This document shows, piece by piece, positions 55,718-64,000 of a stretch of DNA of 64,000 nucleotides. The notes below the pieces were generated by a model. The model saw nothing but the letters and a program-made list of their open reading frames with translations, did not search any database and was not told the DNA's origin. The position numbers and the translations under genes are program-made. This stretch comes from Flavobacteriaceae bacterium. GTDB lineage: Bacteria > Bacteroidota > Bacteroidia > Flavobacteriales > Flavobacteriaceae. The stretch is taken from positions 1 through 64,000 of the forward strand of contig CANGIF010000006.1 in the NCBI GenBank assembly GCA_947453885.1, read 5' to 3'. Position 1 is the first letter of the stretch; each line of letters begins with the position of its first letter.

Positions 55718-56827
55718 ATGAAAAAAACATTATTTATTTTTTCTTTATTAGTTTTTACCAATTCTATATTTTCTCAAATCTATGAATTTCAAACTATTAA
55801 AGACATTGAAGGAACACCCGTTATTTCTCAAGATCAGACTGGTACTTGCTGGAGTTTTTCAACTACTTCTTTTTTAGAGTCAGAAATAATTCGATTAACC
55901 GGAAAAAAAATTAATTTATCTGAAATGTACACTGTTAGATCAATCTATCCAAAAAAAGCTTGGAATTATGTAATGAGACAAGGCAAAGCGCAATTTGGAG
56001 AAGGCGGATTGGCTCACGATGTAATCAACAGTGCTGTTGAAAATGGTGTCGTTCCTGAAAACATTTATACTGGATTAACTGAAAATCAAGCTACTTATAA
56101 TCATGCCGAAATGGTTGCTGTTATGGAAGCTATGTTGAAAGTTTACATTACAAATCCAGGTAAAAAACTTTCGCCGCAATGGAAAGAGGCAATTGCAAGT
56201 GTTTTAGACGTTTATTTAGGTGAAATTCCAACCGATTTTATCTTTGATGGTAAAAAATATACTCCTAAAAGTTTTTTTGAAAGTTTAAAAATAAATCCAA
56301 ATGCTTACATTACAATTTCATCCTTTTCCCATGAACCTATATACAAATCTTTTGTTTTGGATATTCCAGATAATTTTTCAAATGGAAAATTCTACAACTT
56401 GCCTTTAGAAGAATATGTTGAAAATATAGACAATGCATTAGAAAATGGTTATACACTTTCATTGGATTGTGATGTATCAGAGGCCACATTTTCTGGTAAA
56501 AATGGAATTGCTGTAATTCCAGCAAATGATGAAGATGCAAAGTTAATTTTAACTGAAATTAAACCTGAAAAAAACATATCCGTAGCATATCGTCAAGCTG
56601 AATTTGAAAATTTTGCAACACAAGACGATCATTTAATGCACATAATTGGAAAAGTGAAAGATCAGAAAGGAACGCAATATTATAAAGTAAAAAATTCATG
56701 GGGATTGAGTAGTAAAAACAAAGGTTTTGTTTACATGAGTGTTGCGTACTTAAAGCTTAAATCTATTTCTGTTTTATTGCATAAAGACGGCTTATTGAAA
56801 AAAACAAAAACAAATTTAGGACTTTAA
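55718..56827 (+). CDS. Exported C1-family cysteine peptidase (bleomycin hydrolase/aminopeptidase C-like)
   Basis: This 369-residue protein has a signal peptide (KKTLFIFSLLVFTNSIFSQ) and a papain-like domain. The active cysteine is in QDQTGTCWSFSTTSFLES (about residue 47), the histidine in DDHLMHIIGKVKD and the asparagine in YYKVKNSWGLSSKNKGFVYM. The family is the C1B bleomycin hydrolase branch, found both in the cytosol and exported in Bacteroidetes. The substrate is unknown. A PH-like membrane gene follows 11 bases later. Confidence 0.9.
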   Translation: MKKTLFIFSLLVFTNSIFSQIYEFQTIKDIEGTPVISQDQTGTCWSFSTTSFLESEIIRLTGKKINLSEMYTVRSIYPKKAWNYVMRQGKAQFGEGGLAHDVINSAVENGVVPENIYTGLTENQATYNHAEMVAVMEAMLKVYITNPGKKLSPQWKEAIASVLDVYLGEIPTDFIFDGKKYTPKSFFESLKINPNAYITISSFSHEPIYKSFVLDIPDNFSNGKFYNLPLEEYVENIDNALENGYTLSLDCDVSEATFSGKNGIAVIPANDEDAKLILTEIKPEKNISVAYRQAEFENFATQDDHLMHIIGKVKDQKGTQYYKVKNSWGLSSKNKGFVYMSVAYLKLKSISVLLHKDGLLKKTKTNLGL

Positions 56828-56838
56828 TCAAATTGTAA

Positions 56839-57273
56839 ATGTCAAAGTATCTTTCATCAAAAAACATTTTTTCAACCTTAATTTTATGGGGGGTAGTGCT
56901 TTTTATGTGTACTATGCTATTTTTAGGAATATTAAAAGAGCAATTGCCATTAGCTCCAATTCTAATTTTAAGTTTGGTTATTGCACTTCTTTTATGGACT
57001 CTTTTAGATACACGATACGTAGTAAATGAAGCTTTTTTACTTTATAGATCTGGTCCGTTTAGAGGGAAAATTGCAATTCAAAACATTAAAAAAATAACTT
57101 ATTTTTCAGGTTTCAACATTCCTGTAACTATGAAACCTGCATTGGATTACAAAGGTTTCATTGTACAATATAATAGTTTTGATGATGTTTTCATTTCACC
57201 TAAAAATGCGGATTTATTTATAGCCGAAATTTTAAAAATAAATCCAGAAATAGAAGTACTACCTAAAAAATAG
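56839..57273 (+). CDS. PH-domain membrane protein (bacterial PH-like), 144 aa
   Basis: Two membrane helices (about 13-30 and 38-56) are followed by a short PH-like domain: YVVNEAFLLYRSGPFRGKIA, IQNIKKITYFSGFNIPVTMK, and the final helix FIAEILKINPEIEVL. This is the layout of Bacteroidetes PH-domain membrane proteins, whose role is unknown. It follows the exported peptidase gene closely and could be co-transcribed with it. Confidence 0.75.
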   Translation: MSKYLSSKNIFSTLILWGVVLFMCTMLFLGILKEQLPLAPILILSLVIALLLWTLLDTRYVVNEAFLLYRSGPFRGKIAIQNIKKITYFSGFNIPVTMKPALDYKGFIVQYNSFDDVFISPKNADLFIAEILKINPEIEVLPKK

Positions 57274-57314
57274 GTGTTTTCAAATCTTTATGAAAAATAC
57301 AATTAACAATTAAT

Positions 57315-57836
57315 TTATAGAGACAAATACCTCTCAATAAAAACTTTTTGGTGGTGCTTTTGATGGCCTATTATTATAAAACCTAGTGCTCTTACAGATA
57401 TTAAATTTTCAGAAGCAACACCATTTAATTTAAGTTGCTCTTGCGAAAAACTTTTAAATAAATACAAAGTTGCATATCGAACTGAAGAAAATTCTGTTAA
57501 CAAATCTTGAATACTCCTAAAATTTGCTTCTGCATTCTTAACGTAACTATTTTCATCAAAACTAGGTAATGGTGTTTTGTCATTTCTTGAAATTCGAAGT
57601 GCCCGATAACTAAAAATTCGTTCAGAATCAATTAAATGTTGAATAATATCTTTAATTGTCCACTTTCCTTCGGCATACTTAAAATCATATTTCCCCAAAG
57701 GAATGTTTCGGACAAAATGTATAAAATCATGTAAAGAAATTTCTAATTCTTCAATCAAAGACATGTTTTCAACAGCCTGAATATAAGCTGCATAAAATTT
57801 TGCGTATTCTGAAACTGGAAGTTGGTTTGAATCCAT
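57315..57836 (-). CDS. DinB-family (DinB_2-like) protein
   Basis: This 173-residue protein has the four-helix-bundle layout of DinB/YfiT-like metal-dependent hydrolases and thiol transferases. Likely metal ligands are the histidines in IKDIIQHLIDSERIFSYRAL (about 68-87) and in FIIIGHQKHHQKVFIERYL (about 153-171). The reaction is unknown. It lies 11 bases downstream of ppc on the same strand, so it may share its transcript. Confidence 0.82.
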   Translation of the reverse strand: MDSNQLPVSEYAKFYAAYIQAVENMSLIEELEISLHDFIHFVRNIPLGKYDFKYAEGKWTIKDIIQHLIDSERIFSYRALRISRNDKTPLPSFDENSYVKNAEANFRSIQDLLTEFSSVRYATLYLFKSFSQEQLKLNGVASENLISVRALGFIIIGHQKHHQKVFIERYLSL

Positions 57837-57847
57837 TCGTTTTAAAT

Positions 57848-60421
57848 TTAAGCTGAATTTCTACTAGCGTTAGTGTTTCCAAATAGGGATCGAGTTACTA
57901 ATTTTTCGTAAATAGCAATTAATTGAAGATTGGGTTTTTGCTCTTTCTTTAATTCTTTTATTCTAAGCATTGCAAATTGTTGAATTGTTAACAATGGTAA
58001 TACAATTTGTTCTCGCATTTGAATAGATGCCTTACCATCAGGATAATTTTCCATTAATTCTTTATGACCTGCTATTTTTAATAAAAATCTTTTTGATAAT
58101 TGAAATTCATCAAATATAATTTGCCAAAAAGCTCCAAATTCTTGATCATCTTTCATGTAATTGGTTAAAGGAAAAAATGATTTTGCAAGCGACATCATAC
58201 TATTTTCTAATAAAGTTTTAAAGAACAGCGAATTATTGTAAAGCTTCTGTACTTCTGACCAAGTTCCTTTATCTTCAAAATGCTTTAATGCTGTACCTAC
58301 TCCAAAAAAACCAGGAACATTTTGTTTTAATTGACTCCAAGAACTTACAAAAGGAATGGCTCTTAAATCATCAAAATCTAATTGTTCAGTTGTGTTTCGC
58401 TTTGAAGGACGACTTCCAATATTTGCTTTAGAAAAATAATTTAACGTGCTCATTTGTTCTAAATAAGGTATAAACTTTGGGTGGTTTTTAAAACTCAAAT
58501 ATTTTTCATAACTTATTGTTGCTAATTCATCTAGTACTTTTTGATCTATATTAGACAAATGATTTTCGGATTTATTAAAAACTCCGTTGGCAACTCCAGC
58601 ACTTAATAAATTTTCTAAATTGTATCGGCAAGAATCTAAAGTTCCAAAGTTTGAGCTAATAGTTTGTCCTTGAATTGTAATTTGAATTTGCTTGTGTTCA
58701 ATTTCAGGTCCCAATGATGCATAAAACTTATGTGTTTTGCCGCCACCTCGAGCTGGAGGTCCTCCTCTTCCATCAAAAAAAAGTACATCAATTCCAAATT
58801 CTCTTGAGATTTTAGTAATTGCTTGTTTAGCTTTATAAATACTCCAATTGGACATTAAATACCCGCCATCTTTTGTCCCGTCTGAAAAACCAAGCATCAC
58901 TATTTGTTTGTTGTTTCTGTTCTTTAAATGAATCGAATACTCAAAATCAGAATAAAGTTCTTTCATTATTTTTGATGCGTTTTTTAAATCATCAATCACT
59001 TCAAAAAGCGGTATTATATCCACCGTTGGATTTTGCCAACCACATAATTTAAACATTAAAAATGTTTCTAATACATTTTTAGCACTTTCGTTATTACTGA
59101 TTATGTAACGATTACATCCAAACTCGCCATTTTTATCTTGAATATTCTTAATTGCAAAAATGGATTCTAAAGTAACCCGAGTAATTTCATTGGTGAAATC
59201 TGTTGGATTTAATTTAATATCATTTAAAAATAAACCTTGATTCGAAACAAAAGGGTTTGTAAATTCCTCATTTTTAATATTGTTTTTATTTATAAAAGTA
59301 AGAATATCTTTTATAACAAAATCATGTACTTTACTATTCTGTCTAATATCTAGAGAGGCAAAATGAAAACCAAATAAGGTTACTTTGCCAATTAACTGGC
59401 TTAATTCATCTAAATATAAAGACTGATGGTCATTTATTAAAATTTGTTTGATTTCGTTTAATTTCAATTTAAACTCTTCAAGTGAAAGGTAAATTGAACC
59501 GTCTGAATAAAAAACTGTACGGTATAATTTTGATTCAATTTCAGTTAAAATAGTATCAATATTGTAAAATGTTAATTTCCTTTTAAGATTTCTTATATCA
59601 TTATAGTAACATTTTAAGATTGAAGTTCTCAATCTATTAGCAACATTCAAAGTGATTTCTGTAGTAACAAATGGATTTCCATCTCGATCTCCACCAGGCC
59701 AAAACCCCAAATTAATAATAGGATTTTCTATTCTTATACCTTCAAATATATGTTTCTGAAGATAATAGAACATTTCACCAGATGTTTGATAAAACACATT
59801 CTCTAAATACCATATCAAACTTACAGCTTCATCAAAAGGAGTTGGTTTTACTTTTTTTATAAATGGTGTTTTGCCCAATTGAGCCAAAAGCTCTTTAATT
59901 GAAACTAAATTATTATGCTTAATTGCTTCCGTTAAATCTGTAATTATCCCTAATACAGCACCTGGGTAGAATTGAGTTGGATGTGCTGTTAAAACTGTTC
60001 TTATATTGAAATTTTCAAGAAAATGTTTTAGCTCTTCTTTCATTCCTTTAATTTCAGATTTCTCTTTAAAATCTCTAACAGAGCCTCTCCCTTCAAGATT
60101 GTTTAAAATTGGAAACGCCGCGTCTTCAATTGCATCAAAAAGAACAATTTGTCGTTCAACATACTGTATAAAACGAAAAAGCATTTCTAAATTAGTAATT
60201 TCATCATCTGATTCGATGAATTTTTCTGTAAATTGTTTAACAATTTCACTTGGATTTAAGTTTTGTTTGAATCCATTTTCACACATATCGGCAAAAATTG
60301 GAAGTAAAACACCTGTATTACCTATAGAATCAAATGGTAAAGTAATAAAAATGCTGTTATAAATATGGTATTTAGAAAGCACATTTTGATTGAATCGTTC
60401 AATTTTAGTAGGAGTGTACAT
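57848..60421 (-). CDS. ppc: Phosphoenolpyruvate carboxylase, Bacteroidetes type
   Basis: This 857-residue enzyme makes oxaloacetate from PEP and bicarbonate, refilling the citric acid cycle. The catalytic histidine is in TVLTAHPTQFYPG (about residue 145), followed by GFWPGGDRDGNPFVT, FHFASLDIRQNS, MLGFSDGTKDGG and FFDGRGGPPARGGG. The pair of glycine-rich motifs is somewhat changed from the E. coli GRGGSIGRGGGP form. The end QTIPFLNL-like activator region is not obvious. It lies before the DinB-like gene. Confidence 0.92.
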   Translation of the reverse strand: MYTPTKIERFNQNVLSKYHIYNSIFITLPFDSIGNTGVLLPIFADMCENGFKQNLNPSEIVKQFTEKFIESDDEITNLEMLFRFIQYVERQIVLFDAIEDAAFPILNNLEGRGSVRDFKEKSEIKGMKEELKHFLENFNIRTVLTAHPTQFYPGAVLGIITDLTEAIKHNNLVSIKELLAQLGKTPFIKKVKPTPFDEAVSLIWYLENVFYQTSGEMFYYLQKHIFEGIRIENPIINLGFWPGGDRDGNPFVTTEITLNVANRLRTSILKCYYNDIRNLKRKLTFYNIDTILTEIESKLYRTVFYSDGSIYLSLEEFKLKLNEIKQILINDHQSLYLDELSQLIGKVTLFGFHFASLDIRQNSKVHDFVIKDILTFINKNNIKNEEFTNPFVSNQGLFLNDIKLNPTDFTNEITRVTLESIFAIKNIQDKNGEFGCNRYIISNNESAKNVLETFLMFKLCGWQNPTVDIIPLFEVIDDLKNASKIMKELYSDFEYSIHLKNRNNKQIVMLGFSDGTKDGGYLMSNWSIYKAKQAITKISREFGIDVLFFDGRGGPPARGGGKTHKFYASLGPEIEHKQIQITIQGQTISSNFGTLDSCRYNLENLLSAGVANGVFNKSENHLSNIDQKVLDELATISYEKYLSFKNHPKFIPYLEQMSTLNYFSKANIGSRPSKRNTTEQLDFDDLRAIPFVSSWSQLKQNVPGFFGVGTALKHFEDKGTWSEVQKLYNNSLFFKTLLENSMMSLAKSFFPLTNYMKDDQEFGAFWQIIFDEFQLSKRFLLKIAGHKELMENYPDGKASIQMREQIVLPLLTIQQFAMLRIKELKKEQKPNLQLIAIYEKLVTRSLFGNTNASRNSA

Positions 60422-60449
60422 AACTTTAAGAATTTGGGCATTAAGATAA

Positions 60450-60489
60450 TAAAAAAACCCTAAGCTTTCACTTAAGGTTTAATTTTTTT
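60450..60489 (-). terminator. Terminator of the Lrp/AsnC gene
   Basis: AAACCCTAAG pairs with CTTAAGGTTT with one mismatch around CTTTCA. The T tract falls at the minus-strand end, 16 bases after the Lrp stop, and also isolates ppc. Confidence 0.75.
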
Positions 60490-60504
60490 AGTTTTTATAA
60501 TAAC

Positions 60505-60984
60505 TTACATATTTTTAAATATAGTATGCATTAATCGTTTTTTGTCATTCAAACTTTCTTCTAATGAAATCATTGTTTCGGTTCTATACACGCCTTCTAT
60601 ATCGTCAATCATAAAAATAACGTCTTTTGCATGTTTAGTGTCTTTAGCACGGATTTTACAAAATATATTGAATTTACCTGTAGTAACATGTGCAACTGTT
60701 ACAAATGGTATATCATTTATGCGTTCTAATACAAATTTAGTTTGTGAAGTATTATTAAGAAAAACCCCTACATAGGCAATAAATGAATATCCCAATTTTT
60801 CATAATCAAGCGTCAAAGAAGATCCCATAATAATTCCTGCATCTTCCATTTTCTTTACTCTAACATGAACAGTCCCAGCAGAAATTAGTAATTTTTTAGC
60901 AATATCCGTAAAAGGAATTCTAGTGTTATCAATTAACATATCCAAAATTTGGTGATCTACTTCATCTAATCTAAACTTACTCAT
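60505..60984 (-). CDS. Lrp/AsnC-family transcriptional regulator
   Basis: This 159-residue protein has an N-terminal winged HTH (VDHQILDMLIDNTRIPFTDI, then LLISAGTVHVRVKKMEDAGI) and a C-terminal RAM domain (FIAYVGVFLNN, FVTVAHVTTGKFNIFCKIRA). Such regulators sense amino acids. It is probably monocistronic: a terminator follows and the M14 peptidase gene ends 38 bases upstream. Confidence 0.93.
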   Translation of the reverse strand: MSKFRLDEVDHQILDMLIDNTRIPFTDIAKKLLISAGTVHVRVKKMEDAGIIMGSSLTLDYEKLGYSFIAYVGVFLNNTSQTKFVLERINDIPFVTVAHVTTGKFNIFCKIRAKDTKHAKDVIFMIDDIEGVYRTETMISLEESLNDKKRLMHTIFKNM

Positions 60985-61022
60985 AACTAATACTTTATAA
61001 TTTTTACTGTTTTGAAATGGTT

Positions 61023-62177
61023 TTACTTACTAATTTTACCATTTACAATTTTTATTTTTTCTCCTATCCTAAAATTAGCCTTTGAATTTAAAGTTGGTTC
61101 ATAACCTTCTTCAGAATTAAAATGTTCATTTTTAGCATCTATTGTTAGATGTCCGTAAAACCCATCTAAATCATCAATTTTAACAATATAAGAATTGAAT
61201 TCAATAGAATTATCTATCAGTTCTTCTTTATATTGAGCTGCAAAGGTGATATTTTTTTTAATACTATCATAATTTATTTTGATGTTTTTACAAACAAAAT
61301 CATAAAAAAGGGCTTTATTTTGAGGAATATTCAAATAATCCTCAATAACACTGCTAACTATATCGTTTTCGTAAATTACCTTTAAGCCTGAAATAAGCGC
61401 TATAAAAATATATTTTCTTGTAATTTCTCTTTCATAGTCATTTTGAAAATGTCCCGCTTCAAATAAAATAGTCGGAACGCCTTTTTCTTGAAAAAAATCC
61501 CCTGCACAATTAATATTAAAAGCATCATCAAATCTTCCAACCTGATTCGGAATTGTTTTTTGAAGCTCATTATTCATAGCGATAATTACTGAAACTGCTT
61601 TGGTTCTAGTTAAATTAAAACTGCATTTTTCATCAAAAGATGGAGCTAAAAAAGAAACTGTAGCAGGATTTCCAGTAGCCCCAACTCCAAAAATAGTCCT
61701 TTGATCGTGTAAATTATAACAATAATGTGGTTCAAACTCTTTAAACAATGTAAATAATGAAATACTTTCAGGTTGTGAAAAATTTTGAAAATCTCTATTT
61801 AAATCTATACCGTTAGCATTTTCTCTTGTATACACATCTGCTCCATCAGGATTTAAAATTGGAACAATACAAAAAGTAAATTTGGTTAATAAATAAAATC
61901 CTTCCTTAAGATCCGTATTTAGAAAATTAAGCAAATCAAAAATAGCTTTTGTAGTCGTGGATTCATTTCCATGCATTTGAGACCACATCAAAATCCTTAT
62001 AGAACCCGTACCAATTTGAACGGAATAAATTGGTTTTTCCAAAACAGAATACCCAATTATTTTCAACTGATTATTTGAATTCAATTGACTTAAAAGTGGT
62101 TGAATTTTCTCTAAATTAATATACCTCCCAAAGAGAGTTGTTTCTTTATGTTTTGTAAATAAACTTTCAAAATCCAT
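61023..62177 (-). CDS. M14-family zinc carboxypeptidase-like protein
   Basis: From the ATG at 62177 this is 384 residues. The zinc motif HxxE is in WSQMHGNESTTTKAIFDL (about residues 72-89), the second histidine in YCYNLHDQRTIFGVG and the catalytic glutamate in VPTILFEAGHF. It lacks a signal peptide. The frame reaches 62207, but the promoter-like TACTTTTG at 62195-62202 lies inside that extension, which supports the later start. It is read away from the XRE gene. The substrate peptide is unknown. Confidence 0.85.
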   Translation of the reverse strand: MDFESLFTKHKETTLFGRYINLEKIQPLLSQLNSNNQLKIIGYSVLEKPIYSVQIGTGSIRILMWSQMHGNESTTTKAIFDLLNFLNTDLKEGFYLLTKFTFCIVPILNPDGADVYTRENANGIDLNRDFQNFSQPESISLFTLFKEFEPHYCYNLHDQRTIFGVGATGNPATVSFLAPSFDEKCSFNLTRTKAVSVIIAMNNELQKTIPNQVGRFDDAFNINCAGDFFQEKGVPTILFEAGHFQNDYEREITRKYIFIALISGLKVIYENDIVSSVIEDYLNIPQNKALFYDFVCKNIKINYDSIKKNITFAAQYKEELIDNSIEFNSYIVKIDDLDGFYGHLTIDAKNEHFNSEEGYEPTLNSKANFRIGEKIKIVNGKISK

Positions 62178-62190
62178 AGCTTGTATTTGA

Positions 62191-62494
62191 TTTACAAAAG
62201 TAAACATCTTTAAATTAACATTTGTAAACAGGTAAAAACAATGCGTTAATTACATTTGTAAACATTATTAGGTAAAAACATAATTTAAATTATTTTCCCA
62301 AATTAAACTTCAATCTATTTAATTATTTTTAGTTGTTTAAACATTTATATTCAGTTATTTATTTAAATTTACTTAAACCTTATAATTAATATTTACAAGG
62401 TTTTTAAGTATATTCTCTTAGGAATATTTGTGTATTTACATTTGTGTATTTACATTTGTAAAAAAATAATTAACCGATATATTACAATGGTAAA
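62191..62494. promoter_or_regulatory. Divergent control region with repeated TTTAC-N4-GTAAA sites
   Basis: Five near-palindromes of the form TTTAC-N4-GTAAA occur at 62191-62204, 62215-62228, 62249-62262, 62449-62462 and 62481-62494, and a sixth, imperfect TTTACATTTGTGTA, lies at 62435-62448. The first overlaps the M14 promoter-like TACTTTTG (62195-62202, minus). The last spans the XRE start codon. Each TACATTTG core also fits the -7 consensus, so some copies may simply be promoters. A hairpin, ACTTAAACCTT/AAGGTTTTTAAGT, lies near 62371-62409. Confidence 0.55.
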
Positions 62495-62945
62495 CATTGA
62501 AGATTTTATTAAACGATTGGAATTTCTATTGGAATATTACGCTCTTTCTGCCTCTGGTTTTGCTGATAAAATTGGTGTTCAAAGATCTAGTTTATCCCAC
62601 CTGCTTTCGGGTAGAAATAAACCTAGTTTGGAATTTATATTAAAAATAAATGAAGTTTTCCCTGAGGTAGATTTGTATTGGATATTAATAGGAAAAGGGA
62701 ATTTTCCTGTAAGCAATTCTGAATTAAAAATTAGTTCTGAATCTCCATTACTTACTCCTACTCCTTCTCCAATACAGAATACAAAGGAAATAAAAAGCGA
62801 TCAAAATTTAAGTGAAAGTGAAGAATTAAACAAAATTCAACAAGATTCTTCAATAAACGAATTTAGTTCAACAGCAAACAAATGGATAGATAAAATAATA
62901 TTTTTTTATAAAGACGGAACCTTTTCGGTTCATACTCAAATTTAA
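62487..62945 (+). CDS. XRE-family transcriptional regulator, 152 aa
   Basis: The N-terminal HTH is clear: FADKIGVQRSSLSHLLSGRN (about residues 23-42) then KPSLEFILKINEVFPEVDLY. The rest, from about residue 70, is a polar, likely disordered linker and a short end (WIDKIIFFYKDGTFSVHTQI). The frame extends to 62430, but I take the ATG at 62487, since the upstream part reads MYLHLCIYICKK and overlaps promoter-like repeats. It is probably the regulator of itself and of the divergent M14 gene. Confidence 0.88.
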   Translation: MVNIEDFIKRLEFLLEYYALSASGFADKIGVQRSSLSHLLSGRNKPSLEFILKINEVFPEVDLYWILIGKGNFPVSNSELKISSESPLLTPTPSPIQNTKEIKSDQNLSESEELNKIQQDSSINEFSSTANKWIDKIIFFYKDGTFSVHTQI

Positions 62946-62951
62946 TTTTTA

Positions 62952-63503
62952 TTAAACTTCGTAGCTTAATTCTGGAATTTTACCTTTTACTCCCTTGAAA
63001 AATTGTTCAAGTATTTTACTATCCAAATTCCAATTTCCAGTCGGATAAAATGGTTTCCCAATTCCTATCGTTTTTTTACCAAAATTAAAAGCAACAGGGA
63101 TAATTGGAACTTCAGCCATTACTGCAATGAAATAGAAACCAGATTTTAATTCCGTTACTTTTTTACGTGTTCCTTCCGGAAGAATTGCTAATCTAAAAGT
63201 TTCTTTCCGCTTAAAAATAGCTGCTATCGCCTCTACTCTATTCAAACCTCCTGTTCGATCTAATGGTTCCCCACCCATATACCTAAAATAAAAACCAAAA
63301 GGAAAACGGAAAAGTTCTTTTTTAGCAACATAATTCATCTCCATATTAAGAATTCCTCTTGTAAAAATACCTAAATAAAAATCATGCCAACTAGTATGTG
63401 GCATAACCATCATTACACATTTATTACAGTCTATTGGAATTGTACCGTCAATTTTCCAACCCATGAGTTTAAAAAAAACAAACTTGTAAAATCTTCTTTT
63501 CAT
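62952..63503 (-). CDS. 1-acylglycerol-3-phosphate acyltransferase-like (PlsC family)
   Basis: This 183-residue protein has the HX4D motif in MPHTSWHDFYLG (about 35-46) and the second motif in LPEGTRKKV. It also has YMGGEPLDRTGG, which binds the phosphate side of the acceptor, and VPIIPVAFNFGKKTIGIGKP. This short form is common in Bacteroidetes, where it may act on lysophospholipid or other acceptors. It converges on the XRE gene with 6 bases between. Confidence 0.88.
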   Translation of the reverse strand: MKRRFYKFVFFKLMGWKIDGTIPIDCNKCVMMVMPHTSWHDFYLGIFTRGILNMEMNYVAKKELFRFPFGFYFRYMGGEPLDRTGGLNRVEAIAAIFKRKETFRLAILPEGTRKKVTELKSGFYFIAVMAEVPIIPVAFNFGKKTIGIGKPFYPTGNWNLDSKILEQFFKGVKGKIPELSYEV

Positions 63504-63563
63504 TTTGAATTATTTAATGCAAATTTAATATTTATCTCTTATTTTTGATGAAATAATATTTTC

Positions 63564-64000
63564 ATGCTAAGAAAAGTTTTAAGTTATATAATCCCTATAA
63601 CTATTTATAAAAAAAAATCTAATATTAGTAAATCACTAGAAGTTACTTGGGTAAATGGAGAACTGGTACTTGATAGTGAAAATACCAATTATTCATACGG
63701 AAGTCTCCAACGTATATTAAAAAAAGGATTAAAATATATAGGTTTTAAAAGAATTAGAACGTTCAATAACATTTTGGTACTTGGAGTTGCGGGTGGTAGT
63801 GTTATTAAAACACTTGTTAATGAAATTAAATTTGAAGGGCAAATTACTGGCATTGATATTGACCCTAATGTTATTGAAATTGCTGAAACGTTTTTTAAAC
63901 TAAATGAAATTTCAAATTTAGAACTTAAAGTAATGGATGCGTTTGAATTCATTTTATCTACTAAACTTAAATACGATTTAATTATTATTGATATTTTTCA
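63564..64000 (+). CDS. Spermidine synthase-like methyltransferase-fold protein, cut by window edge
   Basis: An open frame from the ATG at 63564 runs off the right edge (145 residues visible). It has the Rossmann-like SAM motif NILVLGVAGGSVIKTLV (about residues 70-86), then ITGIDIDPNVIEIAETFF, and later YDLIIIDIF, the order found in spermidine synthases and their methyltransferase relatives. Without the C-terminal half, polyamine synthesis cannot be told apart from methyl transfer. It is divergent from the acyltransferase gene. Confidence 0.75.
   Translation, partial: MLRKVLSYIIPITIYKKKSNISKSLEVTWVNGELVLDSENTNYSYGSLQRILKKGLKYIGFKRIRTFNNILVLGVAGGSVIKTLVNEIKFEGQITGIDIDPNVIEIAETFFKLNEISNLELKVMDAFEFILSTKLKYDLIIIDIF

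Noticed and set aside
63689-63952. Minus-strand frame of 87 codons
   Set aside because: It is antisense to the spermidine synthase-like gene, whose motifs are clear on the plus strand.

Overview
The window looks like chromosome of a low-GC Flavobacterium-type member of the Bacteroidetes. The evidence is gliding genes gldF and gldG, a type IX secretion (T9SS) type A sorting domain, a fused lpxC-fabZ gene, -7 promoter elements of the TAnnTTTG type, genes without Shine-Dalgarno sequences, and many Bacteroidetes-only small families. I found no rRNA, tRNA, CRISPR array, transposase or integrase.

Layout. 1-2782 (minus) is the end of a surface-sugar locus: the N-terminus of a CapD/PglF-like dehydratase cut by the window edge, a DegT aminotransferase, a PglC-like sugar transferase and a YdcF-like protein, running directly on from phoH. 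3838-9083 (plus) holds a DUF62 adenosyltransferase, a small ABM-fold monooxygenase, an 83-bp tandem repeat, gldF-gldG and dnaN. 9136-13365 holds purM and small genes plus a class C beta-lactamase-like lipoprotein. 13460-15700 is a TonB receptor under a cobalamin riboswitch. 16137-23557 (minus) is an envelope block in the order HD hydrolase, lpxD, lpxC-fabZ, lpxA, efp, a second LpxD-like protein and an NTF2-like protein, followed by sucD with its own promoter. 24783-28580 (minus) is a tight esterase, M17 aminopeptidase and ATP-grasp operon. pckA, an AAE-family antiporter and a DPP IV-type peptidase follow.

34840-40250 is accessory DNA made of small hypothetical genes and repeats. Two genes, a HEPN/LprI-like fusion (minus) and a zinc-ribbon protein (plus), sit in modules bounded by GTTA...TAAC inverted repeats and separated by long attC-like hairpins. 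Next to them is a divergent pair, an HTH regulator and a protein of unknown family, separated by nine copies of a 21-bp repeat.

The rest is mostly housekeeping: proline dehydrogenase with an amino acid permease, a peroxiredoxin-thioredoxin-small protein module, a T9SS-exported two-domain protein, alanine dehydrogenase, an ABC exporter, prmA, clpS, clpB, menB, a C1-type peptidase, ppc, an Lrp regulator, an M14 carboxypeptidase divergent from an XRE regulator with repeated TTTAC-N4-GTAAA sites, an acyltransferase and a spermidine-synthase-like protein cut by the right edge.

All functions are read from protein motifs by eye. Promoter, terminator and operator calls are pattern matches without computed scores.
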